Shown: in pieces, positions 1-6,836 of the stretch
Layout of the letters: every line of letters starts with the position of its first letter
Position numbering within the stretch: the stretch's first letter is position 1
Source: Myxococcaceae bacterium
GTDB lineage: Bacteria > Myxococcota > Myxococcia > Myxococcales > Myxococcaceae
Reading direction: 5' to 3'
DNA length: 10,400 bases
Assembly: GCA_018262385.1 (NCBI GenBank)
Contig: JAGSPQ010000032.1
Coordinates: forward strand, 1-10,400
Program-made: the position numbers and the translations under genes
The notes under the pieces: model-generated
What the model was told of the DNA's origin: nothing
The model's input: only the letters and a program-made list of their open reading frames with translations
Databases searched by the model: none

Positions 1-1145
1 CCCTCGCCCTGGCCGAAAAGGAGCGCGATCACTCCGTTGCTGGCGAACTTCTCGCGGTTGGCGGCCCCGCTGGCGCCGAAGAAGTACTCGGTGCGGTTGT
101 CCTTGTAGCCCTGGCGCGGCCCGCCGCCGTTGCAGACGTTGAGGCTGCTCGAGTTCCCCACCGGGATCTGCCACAGCACCCACCGCTTGCCGGCCTTGAG
201 GTTCCACAGGCGCAGCCACTCGGCGTACCGGTTGAAGCTCTTCGAGGTCACCGACGCGGTGCTCGAGGGATCCCACCAGCGGTTCTCACCGCGCACCAAC
301 TGGTAGTAGTCGGCGTCGCGATCGAGCGGGTCGCCGACCAGCACGTCGTACGTCTCGCCGGTCTGGTTGGCGGCGATCCCGAGCTTCGACAAGAACCCGT
401 ACACGCTGTCGACGTGCGGCTGCAGCGGCTCGGTCACCGACGCGTGGAACAGATCGAGGCCCGACTCCCAGCCCGAGACGTGAATCCCGAGCACCACCTT
501 GGTGGCGCCCACCGACTTTCGCAGCTGGAGGAACGCCATCCCCCACCCGGCGACGGTGTTCGGCAGCCCCGCCAGCTCCGGGAGCCCGGTCGCCGCGACG
601 GCCGCGTAGGCGTTCGGGTTCCGCCCCGACTGCTGCTCGAGGAAGGCGTAGCCGTCGGCCTCGAGCAGGATCATCACCGGCTGGTTGAAGTCCTTCGCGC
701 GCTGCATCAGCAGCTTGAAGACGCCGAAGTAGCTGCGCATCGTCGTGGCGTTCTGCGCCTTGGCGTAGAACTGGTCCTCGCCGCCGCCCGGCTCGCCCTG
801 CATCTGGTAGTAGGCGATCGCGGGAATCTGCCCCTGCGCCGCGGTCTCCTGCAGGTACTGAAGGCCCCACGAGCCGTCCGCCGTGCCCCAGCCCCAGTTG
901 TTCACCCAGCCCTTGGTGAAGTAGCGGTACCGGACGTCCCACGGCGCCCCGCTGTTCTTCATCCAGGTCGCCCCGGTGTCCTCGAACAACCCGACCTCCA
1001 GCCGCGCGGGAAGCCCCGCCGGGATGCTGCCCGCCGGAGCGCCGACCAGCAGGTGCTCGGCCTGGGTCAGCGCCGGATCCTCGGCCACTCCGGTACACGC
1101 CATCGACGCGAGCAAACCACCGCACATGAGAAGGAGCTTCCGCAT
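1..1145 (-). CDS. Putative exported TIM-barrel-like (glycosidase-fold) protein, 3' end outside window
   Basis: The frame is open from an ATG at 1145 to the left edge, giving 381 complete codons with no stop. The start is supported by GGAGG at 1156-1152, six bases upstream. Residues 1-18 form a secretion signal (basic MRK, then a hydrophobic stretch) ending in SMAC; Cys17 could be a lipidation site, but that lipobox is poor. The mature part alternates hydrophobic strands ending in acidic or aromatic residues: WDVRYRYFTKGW (69-80), IPAIAYYQM (107-115), VMILLEADGYAFLE (157-170), KVVLGIHVSGWES (216-228), YDVLVGDPLDRDADYY (266-281), RWVLWQIPVG (321-330) and GVIALLFGQGE (371-381). This pattern suits a (beta/alpha)8 barrel of the glycoside-hydrolase type; Glu162 and Asp272 are possible active-site acids. 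The fold and enzymatic role are inferences; I do not recognise a named family. It is separated from the unit on its right by 380 bp and probably has its own promoter. Confidence 0.85.
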   Translation of the reverse strand, partial: MRKLLLMCGGLLASMACTGVAEDPALTQAEHLLVGAPAGSIPAGLPARLEVGLFEDTGATWMKNSGAPWDVRYRYFTKGWVNNWGWGTADGSWGLQYLQETAAQGQIPAIAYYQMQGEPGGGEDQFYAKAQNATTMRSYFGVFKLLMQRAKDFNQPVMILLEADGYAFLEQQSGRNPNAYAAVAATGLPELAGLPNTVAGWGMAFLQLRKSVGATKVVLGIHVSGWESGLDLFHASVTEPLQPHVDSVYGFLSKLGIAANQTGETYDVLVGDPLDRDADYYQLVRGENRWWDPSSTASVTSKSFNRYAEWLRLWNLKAGKRWVLWQIPVGNSSSLNVCNGGGPRQGYKDNRTEYFFGASGAANREKFASNGVIALLFGQGE

Positions 1146-1151
1146 GGCAAA

Positions 1152-1156
1152 CCTCC
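1152..1156 (-). promoter_or_regulatory. Ribosome binding site of the TIM-barrel-like gene
   Basis: A perfect GGAGG lies on the minus strand with a six-base spacer (TTTGCC) to the ATG at 1145. It fixes the start and places the signal peptide at the very N-terminus. Confidence 0.75.
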
Positions 1157-1358
1157 GGCTTCCGCGCCCGGGAGTGGGTACGGGTCGTTCTTCAGGCCAC
1201 CGCGCTGTCAGTACCCGTCCTGCGCCGCGCGAATGAGCGCGCCACCTGGTGGGACCGCTTGGGGACCAGCAAACCGCGTTGGCTGGTTCTCGGGTGCTCT
1301 CGAGGCTTCCAGTCCGCTTTCACCTGCTCAGACCCGGCTCCTCGCCTGCGTCACCGGG

Positions 1359-1392
1359 CCTGCTGCAACGGGGTGAGAAGTAATGCAGCAGG
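1359..1392. repeat. Inverted repeat, 9-bp perfect stem
   Basis: CCTGCTGCA (1359-1367) is the exact reverse complement of TGCAGCAGG (1384-1392), with a 16-base loop. No T-tract follows on either strand, so it is not a typical intrinsic terminator. It lies about 215-250 bases upstream of the TIM-barrel-like gene start and could be an operator or leader structure. Confidence 0.5.
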
Positions 1393-1444
1393 GATCCAAT
1401 TGCATTGTGTTTCTTTGCCCACGTTGCGCCCACTTGCGCACACG

Positions 1445-1464
1445 AAGGTTTGTACTCAAACCTT
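1445..1464. repeat. Palindrome, 8-bp stem with TACT loop
   Basis: AAGGTTTG (1445-1452) pairs perfectly with CAAACCTT (1457-1464). On the plus strand the stem runs into a short T-tract (1463-1466), but no plus-strand gene ends here. Its core TTTGTACTCAAA matches the core of the palindrome at 1503-1518 in 11 of 12 positions. It may be a second terminator stem or a protein-binding site. Confidence 0.5.
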
Positions 1465-1498
1465 TTCTCGCTCTGAGGGCGCCCTGAATTCGGGGCCG

Positions 1499-1518
1499 AA
1501 AAGCTTTGGACTCAAAGC
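1499..1518 (-). terminator. Candidate weak intrinsic terminator of the six-gene minus-strand unit
   Basis: Read on the minus strand, GCTTTG-AGTC-CAAAGC (1518-1503) forms a perfect 6-bp stem followed at once by TTTT (1502-1499). It begins seven bases after the TAG stop at 1526-1528 of the last gene. Position and T-tract suit a terminator; the stem is short and the T-run is only four, so termination may be inefficient or Rho-assisted. Confidence 0.4.
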
Positions 1519-1525
1519 ATCTCGA

Positions 1526-1996
1526 CTAGAGAACGGAAGAAAAATTAATCCCCGGCACCAGGCTCCACCCCGGCGCGTTCAGCCCGTAGAAGACGCTGAG
1601 GTAAGGAGAGATCGCCTGCTTGCCGAAGAAGATCGTCAGGCCCGGGCCGGCGCCGAGGAAGAAGAGCGCGTGGGCGAAGTCGGTGCCTGCCTGGTCGTGA
1701 ATCAGCGTCAGGTTCAGGTCGACTCCGAGCCGATCGCCCAGCGGGAAGTCCACCGCCAGGCTGAGCACCAGCCCCCCGCGCAGCTGATCGGGAGACCACT
1801 CGAGCGCCAGCGAGGGGATCAGCACCGCGTGCGGCACCACGAAGGCCAGCGAGCCGCCGGCGTAGAGGTACAGGCCCGCGTGCTGCGGGGGCGGCAGCGC
1901 GACCACCTCGATCGCTCCGGCGTTGAGCGCGAAGTCGGCCGAGTGGGCCACCGGCGCGAACGCCAGCGCGATCAGCACGAAGAGGCGTCGAGTCAC
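1526..1996 (-). CDS. Small exported, membrane-like hypothetical protein (156 aa)
   Basis: It starts at a GTG (1996) that overlaps the TGA of the transglutaminase-like gene by four bases (GTGA), which suggests translational coupling; no Shine-Dalgarno sequence is visible. Residues 1-20 are a clear signal peptide (MTRR, hydrophobic LFVLIALAFAPV, then AHSA before D21). The mature part has alternating, glycine- and aromatic-rich strands such as AGLYLYAGGSLAFVV (40-54), GLVLSLAVDFPLGDRLGVD (75-93) and FFLGAGPGLTIFFGKQ (112-127). It ends PYLSVFYGLNAPGWSLVPG (131-149) plus a short tail. This suits a small outer-membrane beta-barrel or a periplasmic beta-sheet protein. I do not recognise a named family. 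It is the last gene of the unit, 7 nt before a candidate terminator. Confidence 0.82.
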   Translation of the reverse strand: MTRRLFVLIALAFAPVAHSADFALNAGAIEVVALPPPQHAGLYLYAGGSLAFVVPHAVLIPSLALEWSPDQLRGGLVLSLAVDFPLGDRLGVDLNLTLIHDQAGTDFAHALFFLGAGPGLTIFFGKQAISPYLSVFYGLNAPGWSLVPGINFSSVL

Positions 1997-2691
1997 ATCG
2001 AGGCGCCGGTCTTCCGGGCCACCTCGCGCAGCGCATCCCAGGTGGGCCGGATCCGGACGCCCAGGTCGGTGAGCTGGGCCGGGAAGTCGGCGAACGGCCC
2101 GAAGTCGCCGAGGAACTCGAAGTGCGTCTGCCCGTTGAGATCGACCGGCGGCAGCAGCGCCTCGCTGGTGCCGTTGAACTCGGTCAGCCGGTAGCCGCGG
2201 ATCCGCACCAGCCCGGCGTCGAGCGTGGGGTCCACCCGCAGCCAGCGCCCGCCCAGCCACACCGCCGCCAGCCCGTGGAAGGCGATGATCCCGTTGGGCA
2301 GCACCGAGGCGAAGCGGGTGTCGAGCAGCTTGTGATCCCGGATGTGCTGGAAGCAGATCGCGGAGGGAATCCCGGCCGCCCGGCACAGCGCCACCAGCAC
2401 CACCGCCTTCTGCTGACAGAATCCCTTCCCCCGCTGGAGGGTGGTGCTCGCCCGCCACGCGTCGCGGCTGTCGAGCTTCGGAGTGAAGTCGTAGCGCAGC
2501 GAGTCGCGCACGAACCCGAACAGCTGCCGGGCGCGATCGCCCTCGGTCTTGCCGTTCGCCACCCGCCGCGCCCGGTCGACGATCGCCGGGTGGGTCGAGT
2601 CGATCACGTCGGTCGGGGCGAGGCACGCCTCGGGGCCGACCTCGGGTGCTGGCAGCACGACGCCCTCGGCGAGCGGAATCGCGAAGGTCAG
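1993..2691 (-). CDS. Transglutaminase-like (papain-fold) protein, probable CTG start
   Basis: The 232-residue product carries the Cys-His-Asp triad of the transglutaminase-like superfamily. The nucleophile is Cys92 in GKGFCQQKAVVLVALCRAAG, followed by His139 in AFHGLAAVWLGGRW and Asp154 in RVDPTLDAG. Members include protein cross-linking enzymes, proteases and peptide amidases, so substrate and reaction cannot be set from sequence. No signal peptide or membrane segment is seen, suggesting a cytoplasmic location. The reading frame opens just where the acyl-CoA dehydrogenase ends. CTG at 2691 overlaps its TGA as CTGA, and AGGAGG (2701-2696) lies four bases upstream. A GTG eleven codons further in (2658) is the main alternative start and would leave the triad intact. 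Its own stop overlaps the next gene by four bases. Confidence 0.85.
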   Translation of the reverse strand: MTFAIPLAEGVVLPAPEVGPEACLAPTDVIDSTHPAIVDRARRVANGKTEGDRARQLFGFVRDSLRYDFTPKLDSRDAWRASTTLQRGKGFCQQKAVVLVALCRAAGIPSAICFQHIRDHKLLDTRFASVLPNGIIAFHGLAAVWLGGRWLRVDPTLDAGLVRIRGYRLTEFNGTSEALLPPVDLNGQTHFEFLGDFGPFADFPAQLTDLGVRIRPTWDALREVARKTGASM

Positions 2692-4514
2692 AACGCCTCC
2701 TCGGGCACATCGAGCAGCTCGAGCGTCCCGCTCTCCACCAGCTTCCGGGTCAGGGTCAGCCCGGGCAGCACGTTGTCCGCGTACCAGCGCGCGGCGGCGA
2801 TCTTCCCGGTGTAGAAGTTCTTGTCCTCGGCCGAGGCCGCCGGAAGCCTGGCGTGCGCGACCGCCGAGTGGCGGATCAGCAGCCAGCCGATCACCAACTC
2901 GGCGAGCGCGGCGAGGATCCGGTTGCCCTGGAAACCCACGTGGTACGCCGACTCGCCCAGCTTGCCGAGCATCGCTCCGAACAGGCCCTCGACGTCGGCG
3001 AGCCCGCGGGCGAGCTTCTCGCGCTCGTGGGCCATCGGGTCGCCTCCCTCTTTGGAGTCGAGCGTGGCGCGCACCCGACCCAGCAGCCCCTGGAGCGTCT
3101 CGCCCCCATCGCGGGCGATCTTCCGGAACACCAGGTCGAGCGCCTGGATGTGGGTGGTGCCCTCGTAGAGCGAGTCGATCTTCTGATCGCGCACGTACTG
3201 CTCGATTGGGAAGTCCTGGCAGTAGCCCGCGCCGCCGAAGCACTGCAGCGCGACCCCGAGCATCTCGTAGGCCTTCTCCGAGCTGTAGCCCTTCACCAGC
3301 GGCAGCAGCAGATCGTTGAGCTTGTCGAGAGCGGTGGCCCGCGCGTCGCCGTGGCCCCCGAGGATCTCGACCTGGTCCTGGATCGAGGCGGTGAAGAGGA
3401 TCAGCGCCCTCAGGCCTTCCGCGTTGGCCTTCATCGCCATCAGCATCCGGCGCACGTCGGGGTGGCTGATGATCCGCACCCGGGGCGCGGTCTTGTCGGC
3501 GGCCTTGAGCAGGTCGGCGCCCTGCACCCGTTCTTTCGTGTAGGCGAGCGCGTTCAAGTACCCGGTCGACAGCGTCGCCATCGACTTGATCCCGACCGCC
3601 ATCCGGGCGTGCTCGATGACGTGGAACATCTGGCGAATGCCCTCGTGCACCTCGCCCACCAGCAGCCCACGGGCAGGCACGTCGGCGCCGAAGGTCATCT
3701 CGCAGGTCGCCGAGGCCTTGATCCCCATCTTCTTCTCGAGGGCGGTGGCGTAGGCGCCGTTGCGCTCCTTGGTCGTCTTGCCGTTCTCGTCGACCCAGAA
3801 CTTCGGGACGATGAACATCGACAGGCCCTTGGTCCCCGGCCCGGCGCCTTCCGGCCGCGCGAGCACCAGGTGGATGATGTTCTCGGGGAAGTCGAAGTCG
3901 CCGTTGGTGATGAAGCGCTTGGTGCCTTCGATCTCCCAGACTCCATTTCCGACCGGGCGGGCCCTGGTGCGGCCGGCGCCGACGTCGCTGCCGGCGTCGG
4001 GCTCGGTGAGCACCATCGTGCCGCCCCAGGCCTGCTCGACGATCGGCTTCACGAACCGCTTCTTCTGCGCCTCGGTGCCGAGCCGATCGATCGTCCGCGC
4101 GATCACCGGGCCGAACAGGTAGTAGCCGAGCGCGGGGTTGGCGCCCGAGGTCATCTCGAACTGCGCGTAGCCGATCGTCGGCGGCGCCCCGACCCCGCCC
4201 AGCGCCTCGGGCAGCGGCAGGCGATCCCAGCCGGCTTCGTAGACGGCGGCGAGATCCTTCTTCAGCGACGCCGGCAGCGTCACCGTCCCCTTCCCGTCGA
4301 ACTTCAGCCCCTCGCGATCCGCGTCGGCGAAGCTGGAGTCGAGCTGGGTGCGGGCGAACACGTCGAACGCCTTGAGCGTGTCGCGCGCGGTCTGCTCGTC
4401 GAGCGAGGTGAACGGCCCCTTGCCGAGCGTCTGATTGCCGACGTCGAGGAACTCGAAGAGGTTGAAGAGGATGTCGCGGAGATTCGACTTGTAGTGGTGG
4501 GTGGCGGAGCTCAC
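2688..4514 (-). CDS. Acyl-CoA dehydrogenase, long DmdC/FadE-type with extra C-terminal domain
   Basis: The 608-residue product is a flavin-dependent acyl-CoA dehydrogenase that would oxidise an acyl-CoA to the 2-enoyl-CoA, passing electrons to electron-transfer flavoprotein. Its length and the N-terminal HHYKSNLRDILFNLFE (6-21) mark the large subfamily that includes 3-methylmercaptopropionyl-CoA dehydrogenase (DmdC), not the ~380-residue type. The FAD/substrate signature MVLTEPDAGSDVG is at 167-179. The second signature spans about 424-462, with QCFGGAGY (424-431) and SLYEGTTHIQALDL (448-461); Glu451 aligns with the usual catalytic base. About 465-608 is the extra helical C-terminal domain. 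The substrate cannot be predicted. The GTG start at 4514 puts the family's conserved N-terminus in place; no Shine-Dalgarno is seen, and the upstream DUF952 stop is 14 nt away, so translation may be coupled. The 3' end overlaps the transglutaminase-like gene. Confidence 0.95.
   Translation of the reverse strand: MSSATHHYKSNLRDILFNLFEFLDVGNQTLGKGPFTSLDEQTARDTLKAFDVFARTQLDSSFADADREGLKFDGKGTVTLPASLKKDLAAVYEAGWDRLPLPEALGGVGAPPTIGYAQFEMTSGANPALGYYLFGPVIARTIDRLGTEAQKKRFVKPIVEQAWGGTMVLTEPDAGSDVGAGRTRARPVGNGVWEIEGTKRFITNGDFDFPENIIHLVLARPEGAGPGTKGLSMFIVPKFWVDENGKTTKERNGAYATALEKKMGIKASATCEMTFGADVPARGLLVGEVHEGIRQMFHVIEHARMAVGIKSMATLSTGYLNALAYTKERVQGADLLKAADKTAPRVRIISHPDVRRMLMAMKANAEGLRALILFTASIQDQVEILGGHGDARATALDKLNDLLLPLVKGYSSEKAYEMLGVALQCFGGAGYCQDFPIEQYVRDQKIDSLYEGTTHIQALDLVFRKIARDGGETLQGLLGRVRATLDSKEGGDPMAHEREKLARGLADVEGLFGAMLGKLGESAYHVGFQGNRILAALAELVIGWLLIRHSAVAHARLPAASAEDKNFYTGKIAAARWYADNVLPGLTLTRKLVESGTLELLDVPEEAF
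2696..2701 (-). promoter_or_regulatory. Shine-Dalgarno inside the acyl-CoA dehydrogenase 3' end, deciding the CTG start
   Basis: AGGAGG lies inside the last codons of the dehydrogenase (encoding PEEA), four bases before CTG at 2691. No ATG, GTG or TTG in the transglutaminase frame lies at a usable distance, so this motif is the main reason for proposing the CTG. The spacer is somewhat short. Confidence 0.5.
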
Positions 4515-4528
4515 GGCGGCGGAAGGTA

Positions 4529-4867
4529 TCAGCCCTCGCGCTCGCCGAGGTCCTCGAACGCGCCCGAAGCCGAAGGTTTCAGCGGCACCACCCGGACCAC
4601 CGCCTGACACGGCAGCGGGCCGTAGTGGTGGGGGAAGCGCTGCCCCGGCTCGCCCTCCTCGTACCTGAGCGCCCCGGGCAGCCGCGCCTCGTCGACGTGC
4701 AGCAGCAGCAGATCGGTGCGCCCGGCGAAGAAGCGGTTGGCGGTGCCCAGCACCTGGGCCCGGGTCGAGAGGTGGACGAAGCCTTCGGCGCCCAGGCTCG
4801 CCGGCCGGTGCTCGCCCGCTGCAATTGCCAGCGCCCACCCCGCCGCGTCGACGAGGTGGAAGATCAC
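4529..4867 (-). CDS. DUF952 family protein (112 aa)
   Basis: The sequence follows the DUF952 pattern: N-terminal IFHLVDAAGWALA (2-14), EGFVHLSTRAQVLGTANRFF (28-47), a hydrophobic LLLLHVDEARL (53-63), LRYEEGE (67-73) and FPHHYGPL (78-85). The conserved His-rich segments resemble a small pocket, but the family has no firmly established biochemical function, so none is assigned. There is no signal peptide. It begins with GTG at 4867, overlapping the TGA of the ASH lipoprotein upstream by four bases (GTGA), and ends 14 nt before the acyl-CoA dehydrogenase. Position in the unit suggests co-expression with both neighbours; DUF952 proteins also occur in unrelated contexts, so this says little about function. 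Confidence 0.9.
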   Translation of the reverse strand: MIFHLVDAAGWALAIAAGEHRPASLGAEGFVHLSTRAQVLGTANRFFAGRTDLLLLHVDEARLPGALRYEEGEPGQRFPHHYGPLPCQAVVRVVPLKPSASGAFEDLGEREG

Positions 4868-6828
4868 CGACCGTTCGACATGAACACCGTGTACGGGGTG
4901 CAGGCCGGGACGCTGCTGGCGGTGCGGAAGACCTTCACGATGTAGTCCGCCTCGTCCGAAGTGCCGAAGCTGCCGTCCTTCTCGAAGTAGCCGTTCGACG
5001 GGCAGGCCTCGTTGGTGAAGAAGCAGTCGTTCTCGTGGCTGCCGACGTTGTTCCGGTAGACGCACATCTGGATCCCGGGGTCGGTGCTCGAGAGCCGGAC
5101 CTTCACCTTGTAGTCGTCGGTGAGGAACTGGGTCGCGTCCTCACCGTAGAAGCGCAGCAGGTCGACGTCGGTGGCGGTGGGGATGATCCCGGTGTGGGTG
5201 GTCTGGGCGTGATCGGTGTCCTTCAGCTGGCCGAGGTAGAGCGAGTCGGCGCAGAACGCGCCCGGGTCGGTGCCGACCTCTTTGCACTCGCAGCCGTTCG
5301 CGGCTGCCTTGTCGGTGTCGTAGAAGCCGGGGTTGCAGCTGCCGACCTTGCACGAGCCGCTCTGGCAGTCGGGCGCGCCGTTGGCGATCGGACAGCCGGC
5401 CGAGCAGCTGCCGACCTTGGCGGTGAGCGCGACCTCGGCGAACGGAGTGACCGGATCGTCACTCTCGATCGACACGAACCCGCCGAACGACGAGGCCGAG
5501 GCGGCGCTGAGCTCGACATCGAAGGCGACCCGCTGGTCGCGCTTGAGCTGCAGCGGCAGCGCCGGCTTGCCGACGAGGGTGAAGTTGATGCTGCTGCCGG
5601 CGACGAAGGTCAGGTTCTTCACCGTCAGGGTGCCGTAGCCGGTGTTCTTCAGCTCGATCGTCTTGTTCACCACCCAGCCCATCGGCACGGTGCCGAAGTC
5701 GATCGTCGTCGGGTTGGGGCTCACCTTCGGCTCGGTGATCGTCCCCTTCACCATCATCGTCCGGCTGCCCGAGCCCGGCTCGTTGGTGAGGAAGTTCACC
5801 GTCGCGTTCATCTCGCCCGGGGTAGTGCCCTTCAGCTGCAGCGTCATCGGGAAGCGCGCCAGCGGGGAGATGGTCAGCGGCACCCCGGCGTCGAAGCCCA
5901 TCGTGAGGTTGCCGGTGGTGTCGTTCGAGCTGACGCTGTCGATCCTCAAGCCCAGCCCACCCTGGTTGAGCAGCTGCACCTGCAGGGTGCGCGAGCCGCC
6001 CTTCACCACTTCTCCGAAGTCGATCTGGGTGTCCGGCTCGACCGCCAGCAGGGGCGCGGTGAGGCTGGTGCCTTCGACCTTCACGAAGGTGTTCGCCACC
6101 CCGGGAGAGGCGACCTGCACCTCGATCAGCGCGCTCAAGAACCCTTCGGTGGTCGGCGACCAGGTCACCGGCACGTCGAGGCCCGCGTCGGCGGCGAGCG
6201 AGTGAATCGCCGGCAGCTTCGCGGTCAGCGGCGCGGCGCCGGCGTCGATCCCCGACACCTCGAGCACCACGTTGCCAAAGCCGGTGTTGGAGACCTTGAG
6301 CGGCACCGTCTTGGTCATTCCGCGCTCGACCACTCCGAACGACAGCAGCGAGGGGTTGACGGTCAGCACCGGCTCCCCGACCAGCCGGCGGACGAGGGGG
6401 ACCACCAGCTCTCCGGGCTCGAGGCGCAGCGGCGACTCTTCGGCCGAGGCGTCGGTGAAGGTCAGCCGCAGCTCGCCGACTCCCGCCAGCGGCGCGCCCT
6501 TCGGGGTGTAGGTGACGTCGACGTTGAAGGTGGTGCCCGAGCCGACGATGAACGGCGGCTTCTCGGTGGTGGTGAAGCTGAAGTCGCTGGCGGCGGTGCC
6601 GGTGAGCAGGATCCGCTTGATCGCCACCCGGCGATCGCCGCTGACGGTGATGCGGGTGGTGACCGACTCGTCGCAGCCCGGGGTGACGCAGGTGTAGGCC
6701 AGCCGCGCCGGCTCGGCGTAGAGCCCGGCGGGGCGCACCGGCCCGGTCGGCGCCGGCGGCCTGGTCGGCCCGCACCCGGCCGCGAGGGCCAGCAGCACCA
6801 GCAGCGAAGGTCGCAGGGGAACGCTCAC
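4864..6828 (-). CDS. Choice-of-anchor D (ASH/Hydin-like) lipoprotein B with Cys-rich linker and PPC-like C-terminus
   Basis: This 654-residue protein begins with a lipoprotein signal (PLRPSLLVLLALAAGC, lipid Cys19) and a Pro-rich spacer (20-34). Four immunoglobulin-like ASH/Hydin repeats follow at about 35-150, 153-255, 259-364 and 367-472; the later three carry the typical openings FGVVERG, FGEVVKGG and FGTVPMGW and end in strands like VEGT, VKGT and LTAKV. A Cys-rich linker (475-526, eight Cys, including DCQSGSC and NGCEC) leads to a C-terminal domain (528-654). The latter has a G-x-I then DVDLLRFYG layout, resembling bacterial pre-peptidase C-terminal (PPC-like) modules. Such proteins are probably anchored in the outer membrane and act in binding or scaffolding. 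The start chosen is GTG 6828, with GAGGA five bases upstream. GTG 6840 is an alternative, adding MRIL and overlapping the previous stop as GTGA. Confidence 0.88.
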   Translation of the reverse strand: MSVPLRPSLLVLLALAAGCGPTRPPAPTGPVRPAGLYAEPARLAYTCVTPGCDESVTTRITVSGDRRVAIKRILLTGTAASDFSFTTTEKPPFIVGSGTTFNVDVTYTPKGAPLAGVGELRLTFTDASAEESPLRLEPGELVVPLVRRLVGEPVLTVNPSLLSFGVVERGMTKTVPLKVSNTGFGNVVLEVSGIDAGAAPLTAKLPAIHSLAADAGLDVPVTWSPTTEGFLSALIEVQVASPGVANTFVKVEGTSLTAPLLAVEPDTQIDFGEVVKGGSRTLQVQLLNQGGLGLRIDSVSSNDTTGNLTMGFDAGVPLTISPLARFPMTLQLKGTTPGEMNATVNFLTNEPGSGSRTMMVKGTITEPKVSPNPTTIDFGTVPMGWVVNKTIELKNTGYGTLTVKNLTFVAGSSINFTLVGKPALPLQLKRDQRVAFDVELSAASASSFGGFVSIESDDPVTPFAEVALTAKVGSCSAGCPIANGAPDCQSGSCKVGSCNPGFYDTDKAAANGCECKEVGTDPGAFCADSLYLGQLKDTDHAQTTHTGIIPTATDVDLLRFYGEDATQFLTDDYKVKVRLSSTDPGIQMCVYRNNVGSHENDCFFTNEACPSNGYFEKDGSFGTSDEADYIVKVFRTASSVPACTPYTVFMSNGR

Positions 6829-6836
6829 GAGGATCC

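Larger units (their letters stand above)
1146..1525. other. Intergenic region rich in inverted repeats
   Basis: I see no convincing coding sequence in these 380 bp. Open frames crossing it lack ribosome binding sites and do not look like proteins. The right half (about 1380-1525) is clearly AT-richer than the rest of the window, as expected for a promoter or terminator region. It contains small inverted repeats at 1227-1242 (5-bp stem), 1265-1287 (ACCAGC/GCTGGT) and 1359-1392 (9-bp stem), the palindrome AGGGCGCCCT near 1475-1484, and two related palindromes at 1445-1464 and 1503-1518. It should hold the end of the six-gene minus-strand unit and the promoter of the TIM-barrel-like gene, but I could not find a convincing -35/-10 pair. 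Confidence 0.7.

Noticed and set aside
414..1376. Plus-strand frame of 320 codons over the barrel-like gene and the intergenic region
   Set aside because: Arg/Pro/His-rich translation without family features. The minus-strand frame has a ribosome binding site, signal peptide and barrel-like strand pattern.
1445..1466. Palindrome with T-tract as a plus-strand terminator
   Set aside because: No plus-strand gene ends upstream of it, so it is recorded as a palindrome and not as a terminator.
2692..3243. Upstream in-frame extension of the transglutaminase-like frame inside the dehydrogenase gene
   Set aside because: The translated extension is Arg/Gly/Ala-rich shadow sequence. Transglutaminase-like content begins only after 2691, and the overlap with the dehydrogenase catalytic region makes a long dual-coding stretch unlikely.
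2646..4607. Long plus-strand open frame (653 codons) opposite the acyl-CoA dehydrogenase
   Set aside because: Its product is dominated by Arg, Gly, Ala, Val and His with no domain pattern, as expected for the antisense shadow of a GC-rich gene. The opposite strand encodes clear dehydrogenase signatures.
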